From: Spirochaetaceae bacterium
GTDB taxonomy: Bacteria > Spirochaetota > Spirochaetia > SZUA-6 > RPPD01
DNA length: 7,581 nucleotides
NCBI GenBank assembly: GCA_003818675.1
Contig: RPPD01000095.1
Coordinates: 1 to 7,581 of the forward strand
Direction: 5' to 3'
Below the pieces are notes generated by a model. It ran no database searches, was not told where the DNA came from, and saw nothing but the letters and a program-made list of their open reading frames with translations. Below are positions 1-5,927 of this stretch, one piece after another (positions within the stretch are counted from its first letter, which is position 1; every line of letters begins with the position of its first letter). Made by a program: the position numbers and the translations under genes.

Positions 1-129
1 ATATGGGAAGAATATCTGCCCGCAAGCACTTTCAAGCTTGTCGGCAACTGGGAATATCAGTACTATCCGGCGGACGCCGTACCCGGGATCATCGAGATTT
101 GCCTACCGGTGCAAAGCGGGAGACCGTGA
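1..129 (+). CDS. GyrI-like effector-binding domain protein, C-terminal fragment
   Basis: The first frame is open from the window edge to a TGA at 127-129, giving 42 codons of a gene whose start lies outside. The peptide begins IWEEYLPASTFKL and ends with an acidic/aromatic stretch followed by EICLPV. This is the pattern that closes GyrI-like small-molecule-binding domains: a W..(Y/W)LP.S segment, an aromatic 'E.Y' strand, then a final strand ending in (I/L)PV. Such domains occur alone or at the C-terminus of AraC- or MerR-type regulators, where they bind hydrophobic or cationic ligands. Which of these it is cannot be told, because the N-terminal part is missing. It converges with the nucleotidyltransferase gene, with 45 bases between the stops. 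Confidence 0.6.
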   Translation: MWEEYLPASTFKLVGNWEYQYYPADAVPGIIEICLPVQSGRP

Positions 130-150
130 CTGCTATTCGGGCAGATAAAT

Positions 151-163
151 GCGAATGATTCGC
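151..163. terminator. small hairpin between convergent genes, possible weak bidirectional terminator
   Basis: GCGAATGATTCGC is a perfect 5-bp stem with a 3-base loop, lying between the two convergent stop codons (129 and 177). It is followed by only a poor T-rich stretch on either strand (ATTTAT on minus, TATCAT on plus), so it is not a textbook intrinsic terminator. Its position between converging genes is the main support. Confidence 0.25.
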
Positions 164-174
164 TATCATAGGCG

Positions 175-621
175 CTATTTTTCGCCCAGGGCCTCAATAT
201 CCGCAAGATCCTTTGTTCTGCCGGTGGCCCTTTTATTGAGAAGCAGTTCCTTTTTCCCAATCACGTTCACTGGAATATCACCGTACCGGCCCTCTGCTTT
301 GCCGGTCCAGGCGGTTTCCCAGGAGACCCCGTCGATTGACGTGAGAAAATCAATACGCATGGGAGCTACTCCGAGCTGGATGACATGTTCCGGAGTCAGG
401 AAATCCTCGGATTTAATCCCGAGATCCCCAAAACCAAAATCATGGAGGACCTTGATTAGTCCGTCGGCATTCTCTTTTGAGGGATGTATGTAAATGTCAA
501 TATCGCCGGTGAATCTGGGGACGCCATGATGAGCCAGCGCATACGCGCCGACGATCAGGTATTCAATGTTGTTGCTGTTTAGCAATCTGAACAGATCTTT
601 GAAGTCTGAATGTAATTCCAT
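175..621 (-). CDS. Nucleotidyltransferase-fold protein, putative toxin-like partner of a two-gene module
   Basis: This 148-residue protein has the features of a minimal nucleotidyltransferase of the type often annotated as DUF6036 or AbiEii-like. A glycine turn (IVGAYALAHHG, residues 23-33) is followed by GDIDIYI with Asp40 and Asp42 as likely metal ligands, and a third acidic residue (Asp91) sits in RIDFL. A basic/acidic tail, K.LLLNK.ATGRTKDLADIEAL, is typical of the family. The predicted catalytic residues are present, so the protein may be active, transferring a nucleotide to an unknown acceptor. ATG at 621 is preferred: AGGA lies 9 bases upstream, and the family normally starts shortly before the D.F..L..LN....YL(I/L)VG segment. 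The upstream small gene runs 59 bases into this one. A toxin role is inferred from the gene arrangement; the nucleotidyltransferase fold assignment is firmer. Confidence 0.75.
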   Translation of the reverse strand: MELHSDFKDLFRLLNSNNIEYLIVGAYALAHHGVPRFTGDIDIYIHPSKENADGLIKVLHDFGFGDLGIKSEDFLTPEHVIQLGVAPMRIDFLTSIDGVSWETAWTGKAEGRYGDIPVNVIGKKELLLNKRATGRTKDLADIEALGEK

Positions 622-751
622 AATATTGTTTCCTGAGAGTTTCCACTGCGGCGAGCCGTTCTTGCGGCGGTCTTGAAAGCCAGTATTTCAGATCATGCCT
701 TTCCTGGTCCGAGTCATGCAATCTGGTTTTCCTGGTAATTTTTTTTATCAT
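563..751 (-). CDS. Small conserved partner protein of the nucleotidyltransferase, antitoxin-like
   Basis: A 62-residue basic protein with a YWLSRPPQERLAAVE segment (residues 24-38), then LRKQYYG (39-45) and a short basic tail (RLQRSVQIAK). This layout (Y-W-L, P-x-E-R, a helix, then R-K-Q-Y-Y-G, then R-L-Q-R) is a recurring small protein found directly upstream of DUF6036-type nucleotidyltransferases. The ATG of the nucleotidyltransferase is embedded in the TATTATGGA that encodes Tyr-Tyr-Gly here, so the two genes share 59 bases in different frames and are presumably translated together. A GGAAG lies only 3 bases before the ATG, which is close. Antitoxin function is an inference from size and position; no DNA-binding motif is evident. 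Confidence 0.65.
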   Translation of the reverse strand: MIKKITRKTRLHDSDQERHDLKYWLSRPPQERLAAVETLRKQYYGITFRLQRSVQIAKQQQH

Positions 752-794
752 CTGCTTCCAGTATAACAGAAAATATTGGATTCGTACAGCGCGG

Positions 795-807
795 CCGGCA
801 TGGCCGG
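795..807. repeat. GC-rich inverted repeat downstream of the lipoprotein cassette
   Basis: CCGGC-ATG-GCCGG forms a 5-bp all-GC stem with a 3-base loop, about 17 bases beyond the stop of the last paralogue on the minus strand. No T-run follows it on that strand, so it does not qualify as an intrinsic terminator. It could still slow polymerase or protect an mRNA 3' end. It is the only structure seen in the 72-base gap between the cassette and the nucleotidyltransferase pair. Confidence 0.3.
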
Positions 808-823
808 TTTCAGGAAAGCGGCC

Positions 824-1861
824 TCACGGCACCTCAACGCTCTTCGAATCCACAATATGCGTGTCGTCTACGGTCATGGTGACCCTGTATTTCTTTTGTG
901 TGCCATCGTCAAAAAAAACCTGAACTAAAAGGCGCCAGGTGGTTTCACCTTCATATTTGATATCAAGGATCCGGGCACTTGCAACATCCGAGTACATTTT
1001 TACAAAATCTTCGTAGCTTGATTTTTTATGCCAGATTTCATAGGCCTCGCTTAAATTGTTCTGAGTAATATACCTGTAATAATTGTCAATCATGGATGGA
1101 TAGACAGCTGAGGCCGGAATCCAGACCAACGAATATGTATACTCCCAGCCCGCTGATCCATCAATATACTCCTCCACCTTCCAAAGATACCATGTCTGTG
1201 CTTGCAGCATGATACGTCCGATGATGGTTCCGCTGCGTATTGTTTTATCCAGCTGTCTTTGTTCTGAATCAAAATCCGGCGTTTTATATGCGGTTGGCGT
1301 ACCCCAAACGGAATATGAGTCTGCGGTCACAGTGGTAAGCGTAAACCCTTCATGGGTGCGTATCTGCTCAGATGAAACACCGGGAGCTGTTCGATAGAAT
1401 CTCATCGTCGTTTGGTCTTTGGAAAGCAGGGCGCTTGATGTAATGACATATTCATAAACCGGACTTGTGTTTATTCGCTCAATTTCAAATGAAAATCTGG
1501 AGTCCGGCCGATTCTCCATCGTACATACGATTTTATTATTCTGAACTATATAACTCCCGAAGTCCATTGGACCCCCCGGCTGCCCCTTAATCCTGTTAAA
1601 TGGAGAGATCCCTGACGAGATCCTGAACTTACCGGTGTTTTCAAAAGCTATAATGCTATCCATACTGCAGATGTACTCATCTGAGCACCAAAAGGAATCT
1701 TTTACAATTTCCCGTATCTCTTCATCAGTTAACGGGCGTGTTTCCTCAGTTGTGCTTGTGGTTCCTGTGGAATCCATCTGGGGCGCCTGGGCTTCCCTGG
1801 AACAGGAAAGGATTGCGAACAAGGAAATACAGAATAGACAAAAAGCAATTCTCAAACGCAT
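824..1861 (-). CDS. Lipoprotein of unknown function, paralogue 1 (SH3-like plus NTF2-like regions)
   Basis: Predicted 345-residue lipoprotein and last gene of the three-paralogue cassette. Residues 1-19 form a signal peptide (MRLR, then a hydrophobic core) ending in ILSC, so Cys20 would be lipidated; Ser21 would favour the outer membrane by the E. coli rule. A low-complexity Ser/Thr/Glu linker (about 21-43) leads to RPLTDEEIREI, then a beta-rich stretch with aromatic and glycine positions (about 56-130). Residues about 170-256 look like a bacterial SH3-like domain (TTVTADSYSVWGTP, later GR...QTWYL, LVWIPASAVYPS). Residues about 257-345 resemble an NTF2-like fold (YY.YI....L.EAYEIWHK, MYSDV, RILDIKYEG, MTVDDTHIV). 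An upstream in-frame start at 1900 would overlap the previous gene; ATG 1861 has AAGGAG 6 bases before it. No catalytic motif is visible; ligand binding or an envelope-associated role is possible. Confidence 0.85.
   Translation of the reverse strand: MRLRIAFCLFCISLFAILSCSREAQAPQMDSTGTTSTTEETRPLTDEEIREIVKDSFWCSDEYICSMDSIIAFENTGKFRISSGISPFNRIKGQPGGPMDFGSYIVQNNKIVCTMENRPDSRFSFEIERINTSPVYEYVITSSALLSKDQTTMRFYRTAPGVSSEQIRTHEGFTLTTVTADSYSVWGTPTAYKTPDFDSEQRQLDKTIRSGTIIGRIMLQAQTWYLWKVEEYIDGSAGWEYTYSLVWIPASAVYPSMIDNYYRYITQNNLSEAYEIWHKKSSYEDFVKMYSDVASARILDIKYEGETTWRLLVQVFFDDGTQKKYRVTMTVDDTHIVDSKSVEVP
831..883. repeat. 3'-end direct repeat copy A, shared with paralogue 2
   Basis: These 53 bases encode the last residues of paralogue 1 (MTVDDTHIVDSKSVEV region) and match 1891-1943 at 49 of 53 positions by direct comparison. 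The encoded C-termini of the two proteins are identical over their last 17 residues. Confidence 0.85.
1708..1738. repeat. 5'-region direct repeat copy A, shared with paralogue 2
   Basis: 31 bases encoding the RPLTDEEIRE segment match 2735-2765 with a single mismatch. A further 17-base perfect match, 1794-1810 against 2830-2846 (TCCCTGGAACAGGAAAG), covers the lipobox. The sequence between and after these blocks has diverged strongly. Confidence 0.85.
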
Positions 1862-1867
1862 GCCAGG

Positions 1868-1873
1868 CTCCTT
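1868..1873 (-). promoter_or_regulatory. Ribosome binding site setting the start of paralogue 1
   Basis: On the minus strand AAGGAG is followed by six bases and ATG at 1861. This selects the start that places the signal peptide at the N-terminus, rather than a start 13 codons upstream that lacks such a signal and would run into the upstream gene. Confidence 0.85.
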
Positions 1874-1883
1874 GGATTTGATA

Positions 1884-2897
1884 TTACGGTACCTCAACAC
1901 TCTTTGAATCCACTATATGCGTGTCGTCCACGGTCATGGTGACGCGGTATGTTTTTTTGGTTTTATCCGTGAACTCAAGCTCTATGAGCACAATCCAGGT
2001 TATGCCGCCTTCATACTTGATATCCAGGATTCTGCAGAAATTGACATCTGAGTACATCGCGGCGAAATCTTCATAACTGGTTTTTTTATGCCATAGTTCA
2101 TAGGCGGCCTCAAGATTTTCCTTATGAAGAGAGGTGTCATGAAGATAGGAATAATAGCGATCAATCAGCGAAGGATACACGGCAGATTCAAGGATCCACA
2201 CAAGCCAATAATTCACTTCGCCAGGACCTTTTGCTTCCACCATTTTTATAAGATACCAGGTTTGTCCGTCGATTTCAGTCCGACCCAGGACTTTATTGTC
2301 GCGCATGCTCTCACCGACATACGGCAGCTGTTCGGAATGCACATCCGGTCGCACATACGCGACTGGTTTTCCCCAAATTAAAAATGATTCTGTTGCCACG
2401 GTGGTTATCGGTATTCCTTCGTAGATTCTGGCAAGTCCTCCCCGTATCCCTGGAGAGAGCCGGAAATACCTAATGCGCGCAGGCTGTCCGGAGTCATCGG
2501 TCTGAACGAGGGCCATTTCCGAGGCGAGATTTGTTTCCAAACGCTCTATATAAAATGTGGAAACAGGGATTGTTTTTTTATCGGGTGAACAGGTTATTTT
2601 TCCGTTTTGTATCGAATAATTCCCAAATTGGAAGATGTAAGAACCCTCTGAAAACCTCCCGTCTTTTTCAAATATTATTATCAAGTCACACATCGGGTTA
2701 TATTCGTTTGAGTACCATTGCGAATTGATCAGCATTTCCCGTATTTCTTCATCAGTTAACGGGCGAGTCTCATCATCTGCCGTGCTTGTCAAAGCGCTGA
2801 CCGCAGAATCCGCCTGCTGCGATTGGGAATCCCTGGAACAGGAAAGTAGCAGGAACGCCAGAGCGAAGAACAACAATATCGTACATATCACACGCAT
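1884..2897 (-). CDS. Lipoprotein of unknown function, paralogue 2 (SH3-like plus NTF2-like regions)
   Basis: Predicted 337-residue lipoprotein, middle gene of the cassette. The signal peptide MRVICTILLFFALAFLLLSC has a clear lipobox with Cys20, followed by a Ser/Gln/Ala/Thr-rich linker and the block RPLTDEEIREM shared with paralogue 1. The beta-rich part (about 58-130) differs greatly from paralogue 1 apart from scattered aromatic and glycine positions and a (Y/I)..(I)QN(G/N)KI strand. The SH3-like region is about 160-243 (TTVATESFLIWGKP, LGR..IDGQTWYL, LVWILESAVYPS). The NTF2-like region is about 244-337 (AAYELWHKKTSYEDF, MYSDV, RILDIKYEG). It carries an insertion near HDTSLHKENLE relative to the others. 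A TTG three bases upstream could also start, but ATG 2897 has the better spacing (5 bases) from AAAGGAGG. The stop is 22 bases before paralogue 1, so the genes are surely co-transcribed. Confidence 0.85.
   Translation of the reverse strand: MRVICTILLFFALAFLLLSCSRDSQSQQADSAVSALTSTADDETRPLTDEEIREMLINSQWYSNEYNPMCDLIIIFEKDGRFSEGSYIFQFGNYSIQNGKITCSPDKKTIPVSTFYIERLETNLASEMALVQTDDSGQPARIRYFRLSPGIRGGLARIYEGIPITTVATESFLIWGKPVAYVRPDVHSEQLPYVGESMRDNKVLGRTEIDGQTWYLIKMVEAKGPGEVNYWLVWILESAVYPSLIDRYYSYLHDTSLHKENLEAAYELWHKKTSYEDFAAMYSDVNFCRILDIKYEGGITWIVLIELEFTDKTKKTYRVTMTVDDTHIVDSKSVEVP
1891..1943. repeat. 3'-end direct repeat copy B, shared with paralogue 1
   Basis: Partner of the block at 831-883 (49 of 53 bases identical). 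All four differences are silent at the protein level, since the encoded C-termini are the same. The corresponding end of paralogue 3 is clearly more divergent (MTVDDIHIVNSSSTLLY). Confidence 0.85.
2735..2765. repeat. 5'-region direct repeat copy B, shared with paralogue 1
   Basis: Partner of 1708-1738, 30 of 31 bases identical, encoding the RPLTDEEIRE segment after the lipoprotein linker. Confidence 0.85.
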
Positions 2898-2902
2898 CAA
2901 AT

Positions 2903-2910
2903 CCTCCTTT
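2903..2910 (-). promoter_or_regulatory. Ribosome binding site setting the start of paralogue 2
   Basis: AAAGGAGG on the minus strand lies five bases before ATG 2897 and only two bases before the alternative TTG at 2900, so the ATG is favoured. Confidence 0.85.
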
Positions 2911-2932
2911 GAAAATCGTCAAACTCAAGCGA

Positions 2933-3877
2933 CTAATAGAGAAGTGTGCTTGACGAGTTCACGATGTGGATATCGTCCACGGTCATAGTGACACTATAAG
3001 TCTTTTTTGACATGTCATTAAGTTCAAGCTGCACGATGAGCCGCCAGGTGATTTCGTCTTTTCGCTTGATGTCAAGAATTCTGCAGGATTTGACATCGGA
3101 GTACATCCCCTTGAAAGCCTCAAAACTTGCCTGCTTGTGCCAGAGTTCATACGCATGAGCATAATCACGCTCTGAAATATAATTATAATAGCGGTCGATG
3201 ATTGAAGGATAGATTGCAGAGCCATGGATCCAAACCAAAGTAGAACTGTAATAATCCTTTGAATCTCGAAAATAGGCATCGTTTACGAGATACCAAGTCT
3301 GCCCGTTTTGGACTGTCCATCCTAATACAACAGTAAAACCTGATCCAGGTGTACCCCAGATATGTTCGTAGTGTGAATCCGAGGAAGGTTTTTTATGCGC
3401 CTCTGGAACACCCCAGACAGAAAAGGACTCTCTTGCAACAGTGGTCACTTCAAATCCAGCATATAGGCGAGTAAGCCCGGCAGAAAGAGCCGGTTCGGTC
3501 CTGTAGAACCGTGAATACCCGGATGGCGAAAGAGGTACGCTGCTGGACATAGCGTATTCCGCTACAAGACTCGTGTCTATCTTCTCGACCTGTAATGAAA
3601 ATCGTAAATCCGCTTGTTCATCCGGTGCACAGAGGATTTTTCCGTTCTGCACGATGTAATTACCGCCACCGATTTTTACGAGACCCCTATCCCAAGAATA
3701 TCTTGTCTCGCCATTAAAGCTCAAAGTTACGCTGTTGTTGTAAAATGCATATTCATCCGAGCGCCAGGGTGCATCTTTAATAATATCCTGTATCTCGGTG
3801 TCGGTGAGAGCGAAAACAACCGTCGGAAAAAGGCACACTGCTGATATAATTATACACAGATATATCTTTTTTTTCAT
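2933..3877 (-). CDS. Secreted protein of unknown function, paralogue 3 (SH3-like plus NTF2-like regions)
   Basis: Predicted 314-residue exported protein, first gene of the cassette. The signal peptide MKKKIYLCIIISAVCLFPTVVFA ends in a V-F-A signal peptidase I site after residue 23. It has no lipobox and no Ser/Thr linker, so LTDTEIQDI begins almost at once after cleavage. This is the same block that follows the linker in the two lipoprotein paralogues. Next come a beta-rich region (about 38-110), an SH3-like region (about 140-224: TTVARESFSVWGVP, GQTWYLV, LVWIHGSAIYPS) and the NTF2-like part (about 225-314: YYNYIS, AYELWHKQASFEAFKGMYSDV, RILDIK). The start is supported by GGAGG 8 bases before ATG 3877. 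The C-terminal residues differ from the other two. The gene gap to paralogue 2 is 35 bases. It may be a periplasmic or released member of the same system. Confidence 0.85.
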   Translation of the reverse strand: MKKKIYLCIIISAVCLFPTVVFALTDTEIQDIIKDAPWRSDEYAFYNNSVTLSFNGETRYSWDRGLVKIGGGNYIVQNGKILCAPDEQADLRFSLQVEKIDTSLVAEYAMSSSVPLSPSGYSRFYRTEPALSAGLTRLYAGFEVTTVARESFSVWGVPEAHKKPSSDSHYEHIWGTPGSGFTVVLGWTVQNGQTWYLVNDAYFRDSKDYYSSTLVWIHGSAIYPSIIDRYYNYISERDYAHAYELWHKQASFEAFKGMYSDVKSCRILDIKRKDEITWRLIVQLELNDMSKKTYSVTMTVDDIHIVNSSSTLLY

Positions 3878-3892
3878 CTATGTACCTCCGGA

Positions 3893-3940
3893 TCAGCTTA
3901 TCCATCTACTGAATATTAACGTTTGAAGTATGGCTTTCAT
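3893..3940 (-). CDS. 15-codon leader ORF upstream of the paralogue cassette
   Basis: ATG 3940 is preceded, six bases away, by GAGGAGG (3947-3953), as strong a ribosome binding site as any in the window. The frame encodes MKAILQTLIFSRWIS and stops with TGA at 3895-3893. That stop lies directly before the CCGGAGG that serves paralogue 3, so ribosomes finishing the leader would sit on the next ribosome binding site. The peptide resembles neither a classical amino-acid attenuator (no run of one amino acid) nor a complete signal peptide. It may be a translational-coupling leader or the relic of a lost gene start. The ORF itself is plain; its translation is an inference. Confidence 0.45.
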   Translation of the reverse strand: MKAILQTLIFSRWIS

Positions 3941-3956
3941 AGAAAACCTCCTCAAG

Positions 3957-3997
3957 AGCATCTGTGCAATCAATAACAAAAGCACAGGTTGGTTGCT
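3957..3997 (-). promoter_or_regulatory. Leader hairpin before the 15-codon ORF
   Basis: On the minus-strand transcript CTGTGC and GCACAG (plus positions 3982-3987 and 3962-3967) form a 6-bp stem with a 14-base loop. AGCA/TGCT (3994-3997 and 3957-3960) can extend it across an asymmetric internal loop. The structure ends 4 bases before the ribosome binding site of the leader ORF and could modulate access to it. No known riboswitch class is recognised. Confidence 0.35.
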
Positions 3998-4008
3998 TAA
4001 TAACTTAT

Positions 4009-4014
4009 ATTATA
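4009..4014 (-). promoter_or_regulatory. -10 box of the probable cassette promoter
   Basis: A perfect TATAAT on the minus strand, in an A/T-rich stretch downstream of the exporter gene stop. The best -35 at 17-base spacing is poor (TGGAAT, 3 of 6 consensus positions), so an activator or another sigma factor may be involved. The predicted transcript would begin near 4002, giving a leader of about 60 bases before the 15-codon ORF. Confidence 0.45.
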
Positions 4015-4082
4015 GAGCAGCTTAAATAGAAATTCCATTGGTGTGAGATTTCGATCATTTATTTGATGGGGTATATACACAC

Positions 4083-4766
4083 TCACCCCCGGTAATTCAG
4101 CGTGGAATACAGCAAAAAGCCCGCGAACCCCGCCATGACAATAGCTGTTGCGACAAGCAGGACATGGTAGCGCTTCTGGTCAAGCCATCGCCGTCCCGTG
4201 TGCACGGAAACCGAGATGAGGGAATACCAGCCGAGGTCACCTGCCTCATGGCCGAGAAAAAAACTCGCGAACAGCGGGATGTTTGAGAGCGAAACATCAT
4301 ATTCCCGCATGAAGAAAAAACCAAGAGTCGCCCACCAGATCCACCAGAAGGGATTGCTCATGGAAACAAGCACGCCGCCTATATACGCGCCCGTTGAATT
4401 GTTGTTTTTTTCCATGGTTGATGTGTGCCCGGCACCAGCATTCAGGCCAGGGAGCGCGACCCTTTTTATGAAAACATCGCGGAGCGTGAGGAAGGCAATG
4501 AAGAGCAGGAAGATAGAGCCGCCTATCCCCATAACCTTGATGAACAGGTCATTCTGCAGAATCGCGGAGAGCCCGAGGAGAATGGCAATGACAAGCACAA
4601 GCTCGAGCGCGGCATGGCCGGCGATGACGCGGGCCCCGGTGAGCCATCCTCGCTTCGGAGTTTTCAAAGTCTGCATGATTGTATAGGTGAGAAGAGGCCC
4701 GGGCTGCATTGCCCCGCTTAAAGCTGTGACAAATGAAAGGCCCGCGACCAGGATGATTTTTTCCAT
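4083..4766 (-). CDS. LysE/RhtB-family amino-acid or metabolite exporter
   Basis: A 227-residue inner-membrane protein with about six hydrophobic segments (roughly 3-25, 46-70, 75-97, 127-152, 162-190, 200-222) and a hydrophilic loop near 103-125. The first segment carries the family hallmark AMQPGPLLTYTI (residues 19-30, PGP motif). SNPFWWIWWATLGFF (137-151) matches the conserved fourth-segment region of a LysE branch. Members export amino acids or related small molecules; the substrate cannot be read from sequence. ATG 4766 shares its A with the TGA of the reductase gene, so the two are translationally coupled. A longer in-frame reading from 4838 would add 24 hydrophilic residues inside the reductase gene and is not credible. 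No clear terminator follows. Confidence 0.88.
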   Translation of the reverse strand: MEKIILVAGLSFVTALSGAMQPGPLLTYTIMQTLKTPKRGWLTGARVIAGHAALELVLVIAILLGLSAILQNDLFIKVMGIGGSIFLLFIAFLTLRDVFIKRVALPGLNAGAGHTSTMEKNNNSTGAYIGGVLVSMSNPFWWIWWATLGFFFMREYDVSLSNIPLFASFFLGHEAGDLGWYSLISVSVHTGRRWLDQKRYHVLLVATAIVMAGFAGFLLYSTLNYRG

Positions 4767-5893
4767 CAGCCGAGCGCCTTGTGACTTTCCTTCAACTGTT
4801 CGCGGATTGGAATCTTCTGCGGGCATTTTTCCTCGCATTCACCGCATTCAGTGCATGCCGCGGCATTGCTGCCCTGGGTCCAGGGAACTTTTCCAATTTC
4901 AGCATAACCTTTTCTGGAATAATCCCTGATGCCATAGATTTTGTAATAGTTCATCATCTTGAATATATGCGGGATGTTGACGCCTTCAGGACACGGCTGG
5001 CAGTACCCGCATCCTGTGCAGTAGAGTTCCGAGAGCCGCTCGTTTTCCTTCATGAGGTTGTTGAGGGCTTCAAGCTCCATGGGAGACAGAGGTGCCCGCT
5101 TTTCCGATACTGCCGCGTTCTCCTCGAGCATTCGCATGTTTTCCATGCCTGAAAGCGCGCAGTCCACGTCCGGATTTGAGAAAACAAACCTCAGGGCGAG
5201 CTCGGCATTGCTTGCGGTTTTTATACCAAGCCTGTCCGCAATTTCTTTTGGAAGCCCGGAAACCCTTCCTCCGCCCAGGGGGCCCATGACCGCAACGCCC
5301 AACCCTTTTTGTTTTGCATAAGCCATTACTTTTTCATTTGAGCGGTCTATCGCGCTGTACTGGCAGAGCACGGATTCAAAAATACCGAGGTCGATCAGCT
5401 TTATCATGTTTTCAGGTTTGTCATGAAAGGAAAAGCTCAAGTGTTTGAAGAGCCCCTCCTCCTTTGCCTTCATGGCTTCGGCCTGCCAGCCTGAAATTTT
5501 GTCAGTCTCGAAGAAATTGTCATACCCAATTCCGTGAAAATGGTAAAAGTCGATATAATCCGTCATAAGCCGCGTCAGCTGCTCCTCGATGATGCGCCGG
5601 AAATCACCGGGTTTTTTCGCCAGGTGGCCAGGACATTTTGTGGAAATGTAGATTTTGTCCCTGATACCTTTAAGTGCAATGCCTGTTGCATGCTCGCTTT
5701 GAAACTGGTTGTACATGTAGCCGCTGTCAAAATAATTAATGCCCAGTTCATGCGCCCGGACCAGCATGGCAGTGACCTTGTCCTGGTCAACAATTTTCTT
5801 GCTGTCCGTACCACGGGTCATGGGCAGGCGCATGCAACCAAAACCGAGTGAGGAAATTTCAATGCCGGTATTGCCGAATTTCCTGTAGATCAT
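4766..5893 (-). CDS. Aldo/keto reductase with two C-terminal [4Fe-4S] cluster motifs
   Basis: This 375-residue cytoplasmic oxidoreductase belongs to the aldo/keto reductase branch with a ferredoxin-like tail (COG1453-type). The TIM-barrel part starts with YRKFGNTGIEISSLGFGCMRLP. It has the expected catalytic tetrad: Asp56 and Tyr61 (YFDSGYMY), Lys86 (STKCP) and His119 (DFYHFHG). A GPLGGGR segment and the ALSGM strand are further family marks. The tail has Cys292, 295, 298 and 301 in CTGCGYCQPCP, and Cys347, 350, 353 and 357 in CTECGECEEKCP, enough for two clusters. It probably moves electrons between a nicotinamide or ferredoxin donor and an unknown carbonyl substrate. ATG 5893 has AAAGGA 10 bases upstream. 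It is followed with a one-base overlap by the LysE-type exporter, suggesting a shared metabolite or stress role. Confidence 0.9.
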   Translation of the reverse strand: MIYRKFGNTGIEISSLGFGCMRLPMTRGTDSKKIVDQDKVTAMLVRAHELGINYFDSGYMYNQFQSEHATGIALKGIRDKIYISTKCPGHLAKKPGDFRRIIEEQLTRLMTDYIDFYHFHGIGYDNFFETDKISGWQAEAMKAKEEGLFKHLSFSFHDKPENMIKLIDLGIFESVLCQYSAIDRSNEKVMAYAKQKGLGVAVMGPLGGGRVSGLPKEIADRLGIKTASNAELALRFVFSNPDVDCALSGMENMRMLEENAAVSEKRAPLSPMELEALNNLMKENERLSELYCTGCGYCQPCPEGVNIPHIFKMMNYYKIYGIRDYSRKGYAEIGKVPWTQGSNAAACTECGECEEKCPQKIPIREQLKESHKALG

Positions 5894-5927
5894 CTATCGT
5901 GCATCCTTTATAAAACAGCGCTATTGG

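Noticed and set aside
760..765. TATACT with an upstream TG as an extended -10 promoter for the nucleotidyltransferase pair
   Set aside because: It lies only nine bases before the start codon, so the transcript would begin almost at the ATG and exclude the GGAAG; the -35 match is poor.
1209..1907. Plus-strand open frames opposite the lipoprotein genes
   Set aside because: They are shadows of well-supported minus-strand genes with signal peptides, ribosome binding sites and paralogues; the plus-strand products show no domain or start signal.
4015..4082. Intrinsic terminator after the exporter gene
   Set aside because: Only short imperfect pairings (GTGTG/CACAC, ATCA/TGAT) without a GC-rich stem and T-run are present.
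4198..4721. Long plus-strand open frames opposite the exporter
   Set aside because: They are antisense to a clear membrane protein gene; the translations are rich in Arg, Ser and Pro with no recognisable domain and no ribosome binding site.
4767..4838. A 24-residue N-terminal extension of the exporter
   Set aside because: It lies inside the reductase gene, is hydrophilic, and the LysE first membrane segment begins right after ATG 4766.
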